Below the pieces are notes generated by a model. It ran no database searches and was not told the origin of the DNA. It saw only the letters and a list, made by a program, of their open reading frames with translations. Below, in pieces: positions 1 through 7,063 of a stretch of DNA of 48,716 nucleotides. The stretch's first letter is position 1; each line of letters begins with the position of its first letter. Source of the DNA: Alphaproteobacteria bacterium (GTDB lineage: Bacteria; Pseudomonadota; Alphaproteobacteria; CAAGCB01; CAG-977). Location of the stretch: NCBI GenBank assembly GCA_900768185.1, contig CAAGCB010000038.1:1-48716 (forward strand), in the 5' to 3' direction. Position numbers and translations under genes: made by a program.

Positions 1-81
1 AGTTCGTCGATGAAGCGGCGTAAGGCCCGGATCGCGTCCCGACGGACGAAACGAGCGGGGTCGGTTTTTGAAAAGGAATGA
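1..81 (+). CDS. C-terminal end of an upstream gene, very basic tail
   Basis: The frame is open from the window edge to a TGA at 79-81 and reads as a Lys/Arg-rich tail (for example MKRRKARIASRRTKRAG). It ends just before the ribosome binding site of the next gene and overlaps an ATG at 78, which is the packing of a compact phage-like block. A basic tail at this place would suit a replication initiator, but only 26 residues are visible, so the function is not known. Confidence 0.4.
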   Translation, partial: SSSMKRRKARIASRRTKRAGSVFEKE

Positions 82-86
82 GAAAA

Positions 87-410
87 ATGGGAATTGAGAA
101 CACGAAGAAAATTCTGATTTTGGGGCTGGAAAAATCGTTTTCGATGAGGGACGACGAAACGGGCGAAATCATCGCCGGTCGCCGTATGCACTACGCCGTT
201 CCGAACATGGAAAAGGGATCGGCGGGACTGATGTCGGTCAGCGCGTGTTTTATGCGCGATCGTGTGCGGCTGTTGGACAATGTGACGACCTGCGGCTATT
301 ACGAAGCGGCGCTGGAATGGGTCGAAAAGACGGATAAAAAAGGAAAAATCGTCGCAACATCGCGTTTTACGGGCTTTCGGTTGCTAAAAGAGTTCAAACC
401 GGAGTTCTGA
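87..410 (+). CDS. Small phage-type protein, possibly ssDNA-binding (107 aa)
   Basis: The ATG at 87 is preferred over the ATG at 78 because AAGGA at 73-77 lies 9 nt before it, while it would touch the ATG at 78. The protein is soluble and mixed in charge, with no signal peptide or membrane segment, and has a conspicuous patch around residues 28-45 (GRRMHYAVPNMEKGSAG). The order 'basic-tail gene, soluble protein of about 110 aa, small one-helix membrane protein' is the order of replication initiator, ssDNA-binding protein and minor coat protein in filamentous phages. That is a context inference; I do not recognise the sequence itself. Confidence 0.5.
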   Translation: MGIENTKKILILGLEKSFSMRDDETGEIIAGRRMHYAVPNMEKGSAGLMSVSACFMRDRVRLLDNVTTCGYYEAALEWVEKTDKKGKIVATSRFTGFRLLKEFKPEF

Positions 411-412
411 GC

Positions 413-637
413 ATGGCGCGAATATTGACGTGTGTCGAAGGCATCGGGGACGGCGGGATTTGTCCGACCGGCACGGTTCCCGAACTGGTGGAGGGATATA
501 TATTCGCCGCCGACCCGACCGTCTTTGACGCGTCAACCGCTGCGGAATACTTCGCTTACAGTTTCGGAACGGTTTTAGCCTGTTTTGCTTTTGCCAAATG
601 CTTGGGAATAATAATCTCAATGATTAAACGGGGATAA
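413..637 (+). CDS. Small one-helix membrane protein, filamentous-phage-like (74 aa)
   Basis: It starts 2 nt after the previous stop, with GGAG shortly upstream. The N-terminal half is polar with two early cysteines (residues 7 and 17). The C-terminal third is one hydrophobic helix (about residues 46-70, FAYSFGTVLACFAFAKCLG) followed by MIKRG, so a short basic tail faces the cytoplasm. Small proteins of this plan, with a C-terminal 'FAxxFG' helix, are common between the ssDNA-binding and coat genes of filamentous phages. The assignment rests on architecture and gene order only. Confidence 0.45.
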   Translation: MARILTCVEGIGDGGICPTGTVPELVEGYIFAADPTVFDASTAAEYFAYSFGTVLACFAFAKCLGIIISMIKRG

Positions 638-639
638 TC

Positions 640-1044
640 ATGATTGATGCAAACGTGTTTTCTCCGTTAATCAACGGAATAATTAAAATAGCGGGCGGAT
701 TGACAACGATTCAGTTGTGCTTTTTAGCTTTTGCGATTTTATTACGATTGTTCGTTGAAACGCCAAAAGAAAAACGAAAGCGCGAACGCGCGGAATATCG
801 GCAACGCAGAGAAACTTACCAACGACGAAAATTAGAGCTTGATGAACGCCGTGAGGCTTATCAACGCCGTAAATTGGAATTTGCCGAAGAACGGTTAAAC
901 CGACAAATCGAACAAGGACGGCGCGGTTCTTATGGTTTTGAAGAAAAAAAGAAACGCGATCGTTTGTCAAAAGAATTGCGTTCCATGCGTTCGACGTTCG
1001 GGAACAGGCGCTTTTCTCAAAAGTGGGAAATCACAGGATACTAA
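640..1044 (+). CDS. Membrane-anchored charged-helix protein (134 aa)
   Basis: It starts 2 nt after the preceding gene. One membrane segment (about residues 20-40, TTIQLCFLAFAILLRLF) is followed by about 90 residues almost entirely of Arg, Lys, Glu and Gln. That part contains two near repeats of a unit like RREAYQRRKLE (about residues 54-76), which should form a long charged helix. A strong terminator follows at 1128. The protein is unrelated to a filamentous-phage coat protein, which would have a signal peptide and end in a short basic tail. Its function is unknown; it probably belongs to the same small element as its two neighbours. Confidence 0.45.
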   Translation: MIDANVFSPLINGIIKIAGGLTTIQLCFLAFAILLRLFVETPKEKRKRERAEYRQRRETYQRRKLELDERREAYQRRKLEFAEERLNRQIEQGRRGSYGFEEKKKRDRLSKELRSMRSTFGNRRFSQKWEITGY

Positions 1045-1127
1045 TTCCGTCGAAAAGGCGGAGTGCCGCGACCGTCCGGCGTATGGCGGTTGATGTAACA
1101 GGAAAGGTTCAACAATGAACAAAATGA

Positions 1128-1152
1128 CACCGGCTCAACGCCGGTGCCTTTT
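1128..1152 (+). terminator. Rho-independent terminator closing the small phage-like block
   Basis: A perfect 7-bp stem CACCGGC / GCCGGTG (1128-1134 and 1140-1146) with loop TCAAC is followed by CCTTTTGTT. It lies 83 nt after the last gene of the block. Confidence 0.7.
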
Positions 1153-1192
1153 GTTAAACCTCTCCTGATAAACTGCACCGGGATCTTTTTTT

Positions 1193-2604
1193 TTACTGTC
1201 CAATTTTCGGGGTACAGTTCAGTTCTGCCACCTTTAATTTATAGGACCATTCGGCAATGGCTTGGTTTTTGCTCTGTGCGGTCACAAGGTTGTTTGTTTC
1301 CTTGACCGTTTCAGCCATCTGTTCCTTAAGTTTGGCCAAGTTTTCCGCGTGGTCGTTTGCCGCACGTTTTGCCACGTTATGGCTGTCTATTAGCTTATAC
1401 AGTCCATAAACGACCAACATAACAAGCCCGGCCGGACCACCAAGCAAAGTCATAATACCTTTCAAAAGTCCTGCCGCACCGGCAAGAACCTTTGCCGCCA
1501 ACGCCGTTGTGTACATCTGAACTGCGACCACTTTGGAAACTTGCCACATCATTTTAAGGCCGAGTGTGGCTGAAGCTCCGGCGGTTCCGGTTCCCATAAG
1601 TGCAATATTCAGCGCATAAACGCTTGCCTTTAACAGGTTAATTCCTTTCGTGATCAGGCTTGCACTCAAGCGGACAGTTAAGAGCGTGATGATCGGCTCA
1701 ATATATTTGACCAGTGTAAAGAATGCTTTACTTGCCACATTAACTGCTGTCGCCAAGGTTTGGCCAATGGCTTTTGCCGCACCGTCAGAACTGTCCAGCA
1801 ACTCATTAAACTGTGAAAATGTATCTTTTAAGGCTTTGTTCAGACCGTTTTCACCGATAGACCGGATAAGTTTGCTGATAGCATCTTCAATGTTAGACAT
1901 AGCACCGCCCATGGTGTCCATTTGTTCCTTCATCGCGCCGCCAAAGTTCACAAGGCCGATAGATTTAAGATAAGTCTCAATTTCTTGTGCACTTTTGCCA
2001 ACGGTAGTCGTGATACCTTGGAACGTGAACTTGACATTATCACCTTCAACCCGCGTTTGAACACCAAATGTCCTCAGCGACTTAAAGTTCAGCATCACCG
2101 CCGAAGAGACGGCACTTGTAAAATCCAAGATGTTTTTACCAAAGGCCGAGGCGGTATTTCCGTATGAGGTTAAGGCCTCAGATGTGGCATCAAGGCCCAA
2201 CGCCTTTAATCGGGTAAAAGCCTCAATTTGATACGGCGTGTCCAGCGCAAACTTTTCGATCATTGAAAAGGTTTCTTGCGCACCTTTGGCAGAACCGGTT
2301 ACCGTTTTTAAGGATCCGATCAGGCTTTCAAACTCTTTGTTTGTCTGCACAATACCTTTGAATGCTGATGTCAGTCCGCGCAACCCGAGGTATGCTCCGG
2401 CCAACGATGCCGCCTGTTTAAGGGTACTATTAAAGGCCTTGGCTGTGTTGTCCAAGACCTTTAAATTATCGTTTGCAGGTTGTATGACCTGAGTTATCCG
2501 CTGAAAGGCTTTCGTTCCGTCCGAGCCGATGTTCTTGAACTCTTGCCGGACCTTATCACCGCCACCGCTTCAAGTCTGATTGAAAGTTTTTTCGCTGTGT
2601 TCAT
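1193..2604 (-). pseudogene. Phage tail tape-measure protein, frameshifted and truncated
   Basis: From 2566 the frame codes for a protein that reads GGGDKVRQEFKNIGSDG and then a long helical domain, followed by a hydrophobic stretch at about residues 255-365 (LLKGIMTLLGGPAGLVMLVV). This is the plan of tailed-phage tape-measure proteins with the 'L.A.GG..VR.EF..IG..G' start known from alphaproteobacterial phages. The natural start is probably ATG at 2604 (MNTAKKLSIRLEA). About 12 codons later, near 2567-2572, one base is missing and the frames no longer join. The 3' end is cut at about 1217 by the IS3-type end, leaving fewer than 470 codons where this family usually has 600 or more. It was part of a prophage tail module. 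Confidence 0.8.
1195..1216 (-). mobile_element. Remnant terminal inverted repeat of an IS3-family-type element
   Basis: On the minus strand 1216-1195 reads TGTACCCCGAAAATTGGACA followed by GT, the form of an IS3-family terminal repeat ('TG...CCCC-GAAA-TTGGACA'). The element body should lie to the left, but no transposase is seen there, so only the end is left. It supplies the last codons and the stop of the broken tape-measure frame. Family assignment is from the repeat alone. Confidence 0.45.
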
Positions 2605-2617
2605 TCGTTTTTTCCAT

Positions 2618-2648
2618 AAAAAAACACCCCAACCAAACGGTTGAGGTG
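2618..2648 (-). terminator. Terminator of the repeat-protein gene
   Basis: On the minus strand a 10-bp stem with one mismatch (CACCTCAACC / GGTTGGGGTG; arms 2639-2648 and 2625-2634) is followed directly by seven T (2624-2618). It lies 20 nt after the stop of the 2669-3127 gene and just before the tape-measure start. Confidence 0.75.
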
Positions 2649-2668
2649 CTTTGTTGAATTTGTTTTAA

Positions 2669-3127
2669 TTAATAGTCGTAGTAGTTTGTATAACCTAGGC
2701 TATCAGTATGTGAACGAGAATTAAAGCTGTCATCACCAATATTTCCATAGGAGTTTGTGTAACCTAGGCTGTCCGTATGTGAGCGAACATTAACATCTCT
2801 GTCACCGATTGAACCATATGTGTTTGTATAGCCGAGGCTATCTGTATGAGAACGGGTATTCACATCATCATCGCCAATAGAGCCGTAAGTATTCGTGTAA
2901 CCAAGGCTATCTGTGTGAGAGCGCGTATTTACATCTCTGTCGCCAATTGAACCATAGGTGTTTGTGTAGCCGAGGCTGTCTGTATGCGAGCGGATGTTTA
3001 CGTATTCACCGTCAGAATTTGTACCACTGCAATTCCGATATCCGAGACTGTCTTCATGACAACGAATTTGTGCATTTGCATTAAAAGCCAAGAGACAAAA
3101 ACATAAAGCAAAAATTACCTTTTCCAT
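2669..3127 (-). CDS. Secreted protein made of 23-residue tandem repeats (152 aa)
   Basis: A signal peptide (about residues 1-19, cut after NANA) precedes a degenerate first copy with three cysteine-bearing positions (RCHEDSLGYRNCSG). Four full copies and one partial copy of a unit like RSHTDSLGYTNTYGSIGD plus five residues follow. The protein ends YYDY. The ribosome binding site AAAGGA is 7 nt before the ATG. The gene has its own promoter-like sequence and its own terminator, and it sits between the tail chaperone and tape-measure genes. That is the position and form of a prophage moron (a cargo gene expressed by the lysogen). The protein is exported, but its role is unknown; a surface, adhesive or ligand-binding role is a guess from the repeats. 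Confidence 0.8.
   Translation of the reverse strand: MEKVIFALCFCLLAFNANAQIRCHEDSLGYRNCSGTNSDGEYVNIRSHTDSLGYTNTYGSIGDRDVNTRSHTDSLGYTNTYGSIGDDDVNTRSHTDSLGYTNTYGSIGDRDVNVRSHTDSLGYTNSYGNIGDDSFNSRSHTDSLGYTNYYDY
2692..3010 (-). repeat. 69-bp in-frame tandem repeats, five copies plus one degenerate
   Basis: The core GGCT(A/G)TC recurs at 2698, 2767, 2836, 2905 and 2974, exactly 69 bp apart. A more distant copy lies at about 3046, displaced by one extra codon. The copies differ mostly at third positions (Tyr, Gly and Ser codons). This suggests selection on the protein rather than very recent amplification. Confidence 0.9.
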
Positions 3128-3151
3128 GACTAATCCTTTCTTTTTACTCTA

Positions 3152-3180
3152 TTGGTATCAAACACAAAATAAAATTTCAA
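3152..3180 (-). promoter_or_regulatory. Candidate promoter of the repeat-protein gene
   Basis: On the minus strand TTGAAA (3180-3175) and TACCAA (3157-3152) are separated by 17 bp, about 25 nt before the ATG. The -35 element is good and the -10 is weak. The flanking sequence is AT-rich. Confidence 0.3.
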
Positions 3181-3190
3181 GATATCGGAC

Positions 3191-3498
3191 TTAACTTCTG
3201 CCACTTTCTGACATATCACTCATTCTGGCCTTAATTCCTTGGATTCCGACAGATAACAGTTCAGTCATCACCGCACTTTTTAATCTCAAATTCTCAGCCA
3301 CCGTCAGCGCAACCCCCAGGTCAGGCTCGGAAAGTTTTAATAAAACCTCCCAAGCCTGATGTCCTTCTGTGTTTTTTAAGATTGTTTCGACGTATCGGCA
3401 TCTGTAGATGGGGCAGTTGATTTCTTGCTCACCGCATCCTTGGCAGTAGTTTCGCCCGGAGCCAAAGTGCCATCTTGCTCGGGCGTATAAGCGTTTTT
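3191..3498 (-). CDS. Tail assembly chaperone, -1 frame extension (GT-like part)
   Basis: From the slippery site onward the -1 frame codes for about 102 residues. It holds a cysteine cluster (YCQGCGEQEINCPIYRC), the segment HQAWEVLLKLSE and an Ala/Leu-rich helix. I see no start codon or ribosome binding site that would serve the conserved part, so it appears to be made only by frameshifting from the zero frame, as the lambda G-GT protein is. The 'CP...AW..L' plan resembles small proteins encoded just before tape-measure genes in alphaproteobacterial phages. The gene lies directly upstream of the tape-measure gene apart from the inserted repeat-protein unit. Because the 5' part of the zero frame is lost, the pair is no longer functional here. 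Confidence 0.6.
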
Positions 3499-3531
3499 TT
3501 CGGCTGGCAAAACGAAGCCGCCGCATTCTGT
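3376..3531 (-). pseudogene. Tail assembly chaperone, zero frame, C-terminal remnant (G-like)
   Basis: The zero frame reads PAEKNAYTPEQDGTLAPGET and continues as a polar, Ser/Thr/Ala-rich tail to a TAA at 3378-3376. It carries the slippery sequence in the correct phase (GAA AAA AAC). The 5' end is missing: the antisense of an IS110-type transposase end begins at about 3532, so the upstream part was removed by that insertion or a later deletion. Where the phage reading truly starts (about 3510-3531) is not exact. Confidence 0.5.
3453..3499 (-). promoter_or_regulatory. Programmed -1 ribosomal frameshift signal (slippery site plus hairpin)
   Basis: On the minus strand the heptamer A-AAA-AAC (3499-3493) is in phase with the zero frame. 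A 7-nt spacer follows. Then comes a hairpin with arms CGCCCGAGC (3485-3477) and GCTCCGGGCG (3462-3453), which pair with one bulged base around a 14-nt loop. Slippage by -1 leads from GAA-AAA into CGC-TTA-TAC, the start of the cysteine-cluster frame. Slippery site, spacing and stem all fit known tail-chaperone frameshift signals. Confidence 0.7.
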
Positions 3532-3534
3532 TTC

Positions 3535-3717
3535 CGCCGCCGCGACGTTAAACGAACGCTGTTCATTTGCGCGCTGGTCGCCATTAAAAACGATCCGGAA
3601 ATGCGCGCTTTCTACGAAAAATTGATCAAATCCGGCAAAAAGAAAATGGTCGCAATAGTGGCGGTTATGCGAAAGATGATAATCATTCTAAACACTAAAT
3701 GCAAAAACATTGACTAA
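3535..3717 (+). pseudogene. IS110/IS1111-family transposase, C-terminal remnant
   Basis: The reading RRRDVKRTLFICALVAIKND, followed by PEMRAFYEKL and KKMVAIVAVMRKMIIILN, is the typical C-terminal end of IS110-family transposases ('RR.L....L.AI..NP..R.FY..L...GK..K.A..A.MRK.L.ILN'). It ends with a stop at 3717. About 60 residues of a protein of about 300-400 are left; the DEDD catalytic domain is absent. The upstream junction abuts the tail-chaperone remnant on the other strand. Confidence 0.75.
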
Positions 3718-3721
3718 GTGG

Positions 3722-4305
3722 GTTGATCCCCACCCGCATAGCGCGGGTGGTTCTTCACACTGCGGGCATAGCCCTAAGTCTACTGGCGACGCCTGAACGG
3801 CGTACAAACGGTCTGGCAGGCGCATTTTTGCCCGCGGTATCCACATAGTATCCTTTGCGACAAAATCCTCGGTTGCGATACTTGTACTTGATGTTGCTCC
3901 AAGCTTCATATATTTGCAGACTGCTTTTCCCTTTCAGATACCCCATAAATCCGGATACGCTCATTTTCGGCGGGATCTCGACAAGCATATGTATGTGATC
4001 GGGGCAAGCTTCCACTTCCGGTACGTTCACCCCTTTCCATTTGCACAGTGTTCTTAGCATTTTCCCGATTTCATAGCGTTTCTCGCCATAAAAAGCTTTG
4101 CGGCGGTATTTCGGCGTAAATACTATGTGATATTTGCAGTTCCACATTGAATGTGATAATGTATGTACTTCATTCATTTGAATTACTCCTTTGACATCTT
4201 TAGACGCGGTTCACCAGACCTGCGCCTACTGTATCAATAGGAGTGCTTTTTCTGTGCATAGCTATAAGCTTTCCGGAACCACGCGCCTAGCACGTGGTTT
4301 TCTGG
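3722..4305 (-). mobile_element. IS200-type element (IS200/IS605 family)
   Basis: The element is bounded by two imperfect palindromes of the kind that mark IS200/IS605 ends: CCACCCGC-ATAGC-GCGGGTGG at 3730-3750 and AACCACG...CGTGGTT at 4277-4299. Between them lie tnpA and a leader of about 100 nt rich in short inverted repeats, as in IS200, where the leader limits transposase translation. No tnpB is present. The right palindrome lies about 20 nt from the ppdK terminator. Exact ends cannot be fixed without an empty site. Confidence 0.75.
3755..4177 (-). CDS. tnpA: IS200-type transposase TnpA (Y1 HUH enzyme)
   Basis: This single-strand-specific transposase (140 aa) has the HUH pair in ACPDHIHMLVEIPP (His about 61 and 63), the helix FMGYLKGKSSLQIYE and the catalytic Tyr region GYYVDTAGKN (about 109-118). 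AAAGGAGT lies about 8 nt before the ATG at 4177. After GKN the protein does not continue with the usual helix; it reads APARPFVRRSGVASRLRAMP to the stop, over sequence that itself forms small palindromes (GGGC-ATA-GCCC at about 3763-3773). The C-terminus may therefore be altered. Length is normal (about 130-150), so activity cannot be excluded. Confidence 0.85.
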   Translation of the reverse strand: MNEVHTLSHSMWNCKYHIVFTPKYRRKAFYGEKRYEIGKMLRTLCKWKGVNVPEVEACPDHIHMLVEIPPKMSVSGFMGYLKGKSSLQIYEAWSNIKYKYRNRGFCRKGYYVDTAGKNAPARPFVRRSGVASRLRAMPAV

Positions 4306-4317
4306 ATACAAGAAAAA

Positions 4318-4356
4318 AACAACCCCGCAAGGAAATCCTTGCGGGGCGTTTTTTTT
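4318..4356 (-). terminator. Bidirectional terminator of the glyQ-glyS-ppdK operon
   Basis: A perfect 11-bp stem CCCCGCAAGGA / TCCTTGCGGGG (4323-4333 and 4336-4346) is flanked by T-tracts on both strands. It lies 21 nt after the ppdK stop. Confidence 0.9.
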
Positions 4357-4367
4357 GCTTTACGCGA

Positions 4368-7046
4368 TCAGGCGTTGCGGACAGCCGCCTGCGCCGCAGC
4401 CAAACGCGCGATAGGCACGCGGAACGGCGAGCAGGAAACGTACGTCAAACCGACGCGGTGGCAGAAGTCGATGGTGGCAGGATCGCCGCCGTGTTCGCCG
4501 CAGATGCCCAATTTGATGTTCGGGCGGGTCTTGCGACCTTTTTCGACAGCCATCTGAACCAGCTGACCGACGCCTTCTTCGTCAATCGATTTAAACGGAT
4601 CTTTGGCGAAGATGCCTTTGGCGACGTAATTCGGCAGGAAGGATCCCGCGTCGTCACGGCTCATGCCCAAGGTGGTCTGCGTCAAGTCGTTCGTACCGAA
4701 GCTGAAGAATTCAGCCGTTTCGGCGACTTTGTCAGCCGTCAGAGCGGCGCGCGGCATTTCAATCATCGTGCCGACCATATAGTTGAACTTGACACCGGCT
4801 TTTTCCATGACTTCGGCGGCTTTCGCGTCAATGATGGCTTTGACCAGATCCAGTTCTTTCTGCGTATCAATCAGCGGAACCATGACTTCGGGTTCGACCT
4901 GTTTGCCCAATTCTTTGGACGCTTCGACGGCGGCTTCGAAAATCGCCTGCGCCTGCATTTCCGTGATTTCGGGGTAGGTCAAGCCCAAACGGCAACCGCG
5001 CAAGCCCAACATCGGGTTGGCTTCGTGCAGCTGGTGAACGCGCGCCTGAACGGCTTCCAAAGAAATGCCCAGTTCTTTCGCGATTTCACGCTGTTCGGGT
5101 TCTTTCGTCGGCAGGAATTCGTGCAAAGGCGGATCCAACAAACGAATCGTAACGTGCAGACCGTCCAGAGCCATGAACAAGCCCTTGAAGTCTTCGCGCT
5201 GATACGGCAACAGCTTCGCCAAAGCGGCGCGGCGCGCTTCTTCGGTTTCGGCCAGAATCATTTCACGCATGTGTTTGATGCGCATCGGGTCGAAGAACAT
5301 GTGTTCCGTACGGCACAAACCGATGCCTTCCGCGCCGAATTTGCGCGCAACCTGCGCGTCGTGCGGGGTGTCGGCGTTCGTGCGGACGCGCAATTTGCGG
5401 ACTTCGTCAGCCCAGCCCATGAACACGCCGAAATCGCCCGTCAGTTCGGCGTCTTTCAACGCGACCGCGCCGTTGATGACTTCACCCGTGGTGCCGTCCA
5501 GCGTAATCACGTCGCCTTCTTTGATTTCAACGCCTTTGATGGTCATTTTCTTCGCCGCGTAGTCGACTTTGACTTCGTGCGCGCCGCAAACCGCGGGCGT
5601 ACCCATACCGCGGGCAACGACCGCCGCGTGGGACGTCATGCCGCCGCGCGCCGTCAAAATACCCTGCGAGGAGTGCATGCCGTGAATGTCTTCGGGCGAC
5701 GTTTCGACGCGAACCAGAACGACTTTCTTGCCTTCTTCAGCCCATTTTTCGGCGTCGTCGGCCGAGAAAACGACCTGACCGACAGCCGCGCCGGGGGACG
5801 CGTTCAAAGCCTGCGTCAACAGACGACCGTCTTTAATCGCTTCTTTTTTGGCTTTCGGATCCAACGTCGGGTGCAACAAGTCGTCCAACTGTTTGGGTTC
5901 GACGCGCATCAACGCCGTTTTCTTGTCGATCAAGCCTTCGTTGACCATGTCGACCGCCATTTTGACGGCGGCGGCGGCGGTGCGCTTGCCGTTACGGGTC
6001 TGCAACATGTACAGCTTGCCGTTCTGAATGGTGAATTCCATATCCTGCATGTCGCGATAGTGCTTTTCCAGCGTTTCACGAATGTCGCACAGCTGTTTGT
6101 ACAGTTCGGGCATCGCTTCTTCCATGCAAGGCAGATCGGAACCGCGTTCTTTTTTGCCTTCTTTGGAAATCTGCTGCGGCGTGCGGATACCCGCGACGAC
6201 GTCTTCGCCCTGAGCTTTGATCAAAAATTCGCCGTAGAAAGCGTTTTTACCCGTGGACGGGTCGCGCGAGAAGCAAACGCCCGTCGCGGAATCGTCGCCG
6301 GCGTTGCCGAACACCATCGTCTGAACGTTGACGGCGGTACCCCAGTCTTCGGGAATGTCATTCAATTTGCGGTAGTAAATGGCGCGATCGACCATCCAGC
6401 TCATGAACACGGCGCCGATGCCGCCCCACAGCTGTTCTTTCGGATCCTGCGGAACGGGTTTGCCGAATTTTTCACCGATTTTCTTGTATTCGGCGATCAA
6501 TTCTTTCAAATCGTCAACCGTCATGTCGGTATCGGAGTTATAGCCTTTTTTATCTTTCAACGCCGTCAGAGCGTGTTCGAAGTTTTCGTGTTTGACACCC
6601 AGAACGACGTCGGAATACATCTGCAGGAAACGACGGTAGGAGTCGTAAGCGAAACGTTCGTCGCCGGACGCTTTCGCCAAACCTTTGACGGTTTCGTCGT
6701 TCAAGCCCAGATTCAGAACGGTATCCATCATGCCCGGCATGGAAATACGGGCGCCGGAACGCACGGAAAACAGCAGCGGATCATTCGAATCGGCGAATTT
6801 TTTGCCGACGATGGCTTCGCAATGCGCGACGCCTTCTTTGACCTGTTCCGCCAAATCAGCGGGAAACGTTTTGCCGTTGGCGTAATAATAGGTGCAGACT
6901 TCGGTGGAAATCGTGAAGCCCGGAGGAACGGGAATCCCGATCGAGCTCATTTCCGCCAGGTTAGCGCCTTTGCCGCCCAACAGGTTTCTGTCGGAAGCGT
7001 TACCTTCGGCTTTTCCGTTGCCGAATTTATAAACCCATTTTGTCAT
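4368..7046 (-). CDS. ppdK: Pyruvate, phosphate dikinase
   Basis: The enzyme interconverts pyruvate, ATP and phosphate with phosphoenolpyruvate, AMP and pyrophosphate in the cytoplasm. At 892 aa it has the normal full length. The N-terminal ATP-grasp domain begins KFGNGKAEGN and GGKGANLAEM. The central phosphohistidine domain has GGMTSHAAVVARG, with His at about 473. The C-terminal PEP-binding barrel ends with the catalytic-Cys motif GICGEHGGDP, Cys at about 849. The ribosome binding site AAGGAGA lies about 12 nt before the ATG. The gene starts 17 nt after glyS, and glyQ-glyS-ppdK is a known order in Alphaproteobacteria. In such organisms the enzyme may run as a pyrophosphate-saving glycolytic or gluconeogenic step; direction cannot be read here. 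Confidence 0.97.
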   Translation of the reverse strand: MTKWVYKFGNGKAEGNASDRNLLGGKGANLAEMSSIGIPVPPGFTISTEVCTYYYANGKTFPADLAEQVKEGVAHCEAIVGKKFADSNDPLLFSVRSGARISMPGMMDTVLNLGLNDETVKGLAKASGDERFAYDSYRRFLQMYSDVVLGVKHENFEHALTALKDKKGYNSDTDMTVDDLKELIAEYKKIGEKFGKPVPQDPKEQLWGGIGAVFMSWMVDRAIYYRKLNDIPEDWGTAVNVQTMVFGNAGDDSATGVCFSRDPSTGKNAFYGEFLIKAQGEDVVAGIRTPQQISKEGKKERGSDLPCMEEAMPELYKQLCDIRETLEKHYRDMQDMEFTIQNGKLYMLQTRNGKRTAAAAVKMAVDMVNEGLIDKKTALMRVEPKQLDDLLHPTLDPKAKKEAIKDGRLLTQALNASPGAAVGQVVFSADDAEKWAEEGKKVVLVRVETSPEDIHGMHSSQGILTARGGMTSHAAVVARGMGTPAVCGAHEVKVDYAAKKMTIKGVEIKEGDVITLDGTTGEVINGAVALKDAELTGDFGVFMGWADEVRKLRVRTNADTPHDAQVARKFGAEGIGLCRTEHMFFDPMRIKHMREMILAETEEARRAALAKLLPYQREDFKGLFMALDGLHVTIRLLDPPLHEFLPTKEPEQREIAKELGISLEAVQARVHQLHEANPMLGLRGCRLGLTYPEITEMQAQAIFEAAVEASKELGKQVEPEVMVPLIDTQKELDLVKAIIDAKAAEVMEKAGVKFNYMVGTMIEMPRAALTADKVAETAEFFSFGTNDLTQTTLGMSRDDAGSFLPNYVAKGIFAKDPFKSIDEEGVGQLVQMAVEKGRKTRPNIKLGICGEHGGDPATIDFCHRVGLTYVSCSPFRVPIARLAAAQAAVRNA

Positions 7047-7063
7047 GGTGGTTAGATATCTCC

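Noticed and set aside
78..86. Earlier start (ATG at 78) for the first small protein
   Set aside because: AAGGA would lie directly against this ATG; it is correctly spaced for the ATG at 87.
1115..1168. 17-codon frame MNKMTPAQRRCLLLNLS with AGGAAAGG upstream
   Set aside because: The frame runs through the terminator hairpin at 1128-1146 and has no domain. The ribosome binding site is good, so it could be the start of a lost gene, but there is not enough to call one.
3191..3526. Reading the cysteine-cluster frame as an independent gene from ATG at 3526
   Set aside because: That ATG lies at the junction with the antisense IS110 remnant and has no ribosome binding site; the frameshift signal explains the frame better.
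4191..7055. Open frame of 954 codons on the plus strand opposite ppdK
   Set aside because: It is the antisense of a clear ppdK gene, made by its codon bias. It is full of Arg/Gly/Phe runs and has no recognisable domain or ribosome binding site. Similar long antisense frames opposite the PBP gene (29048-30838) and dnaK (37770-39461) are rejected for the same reason.
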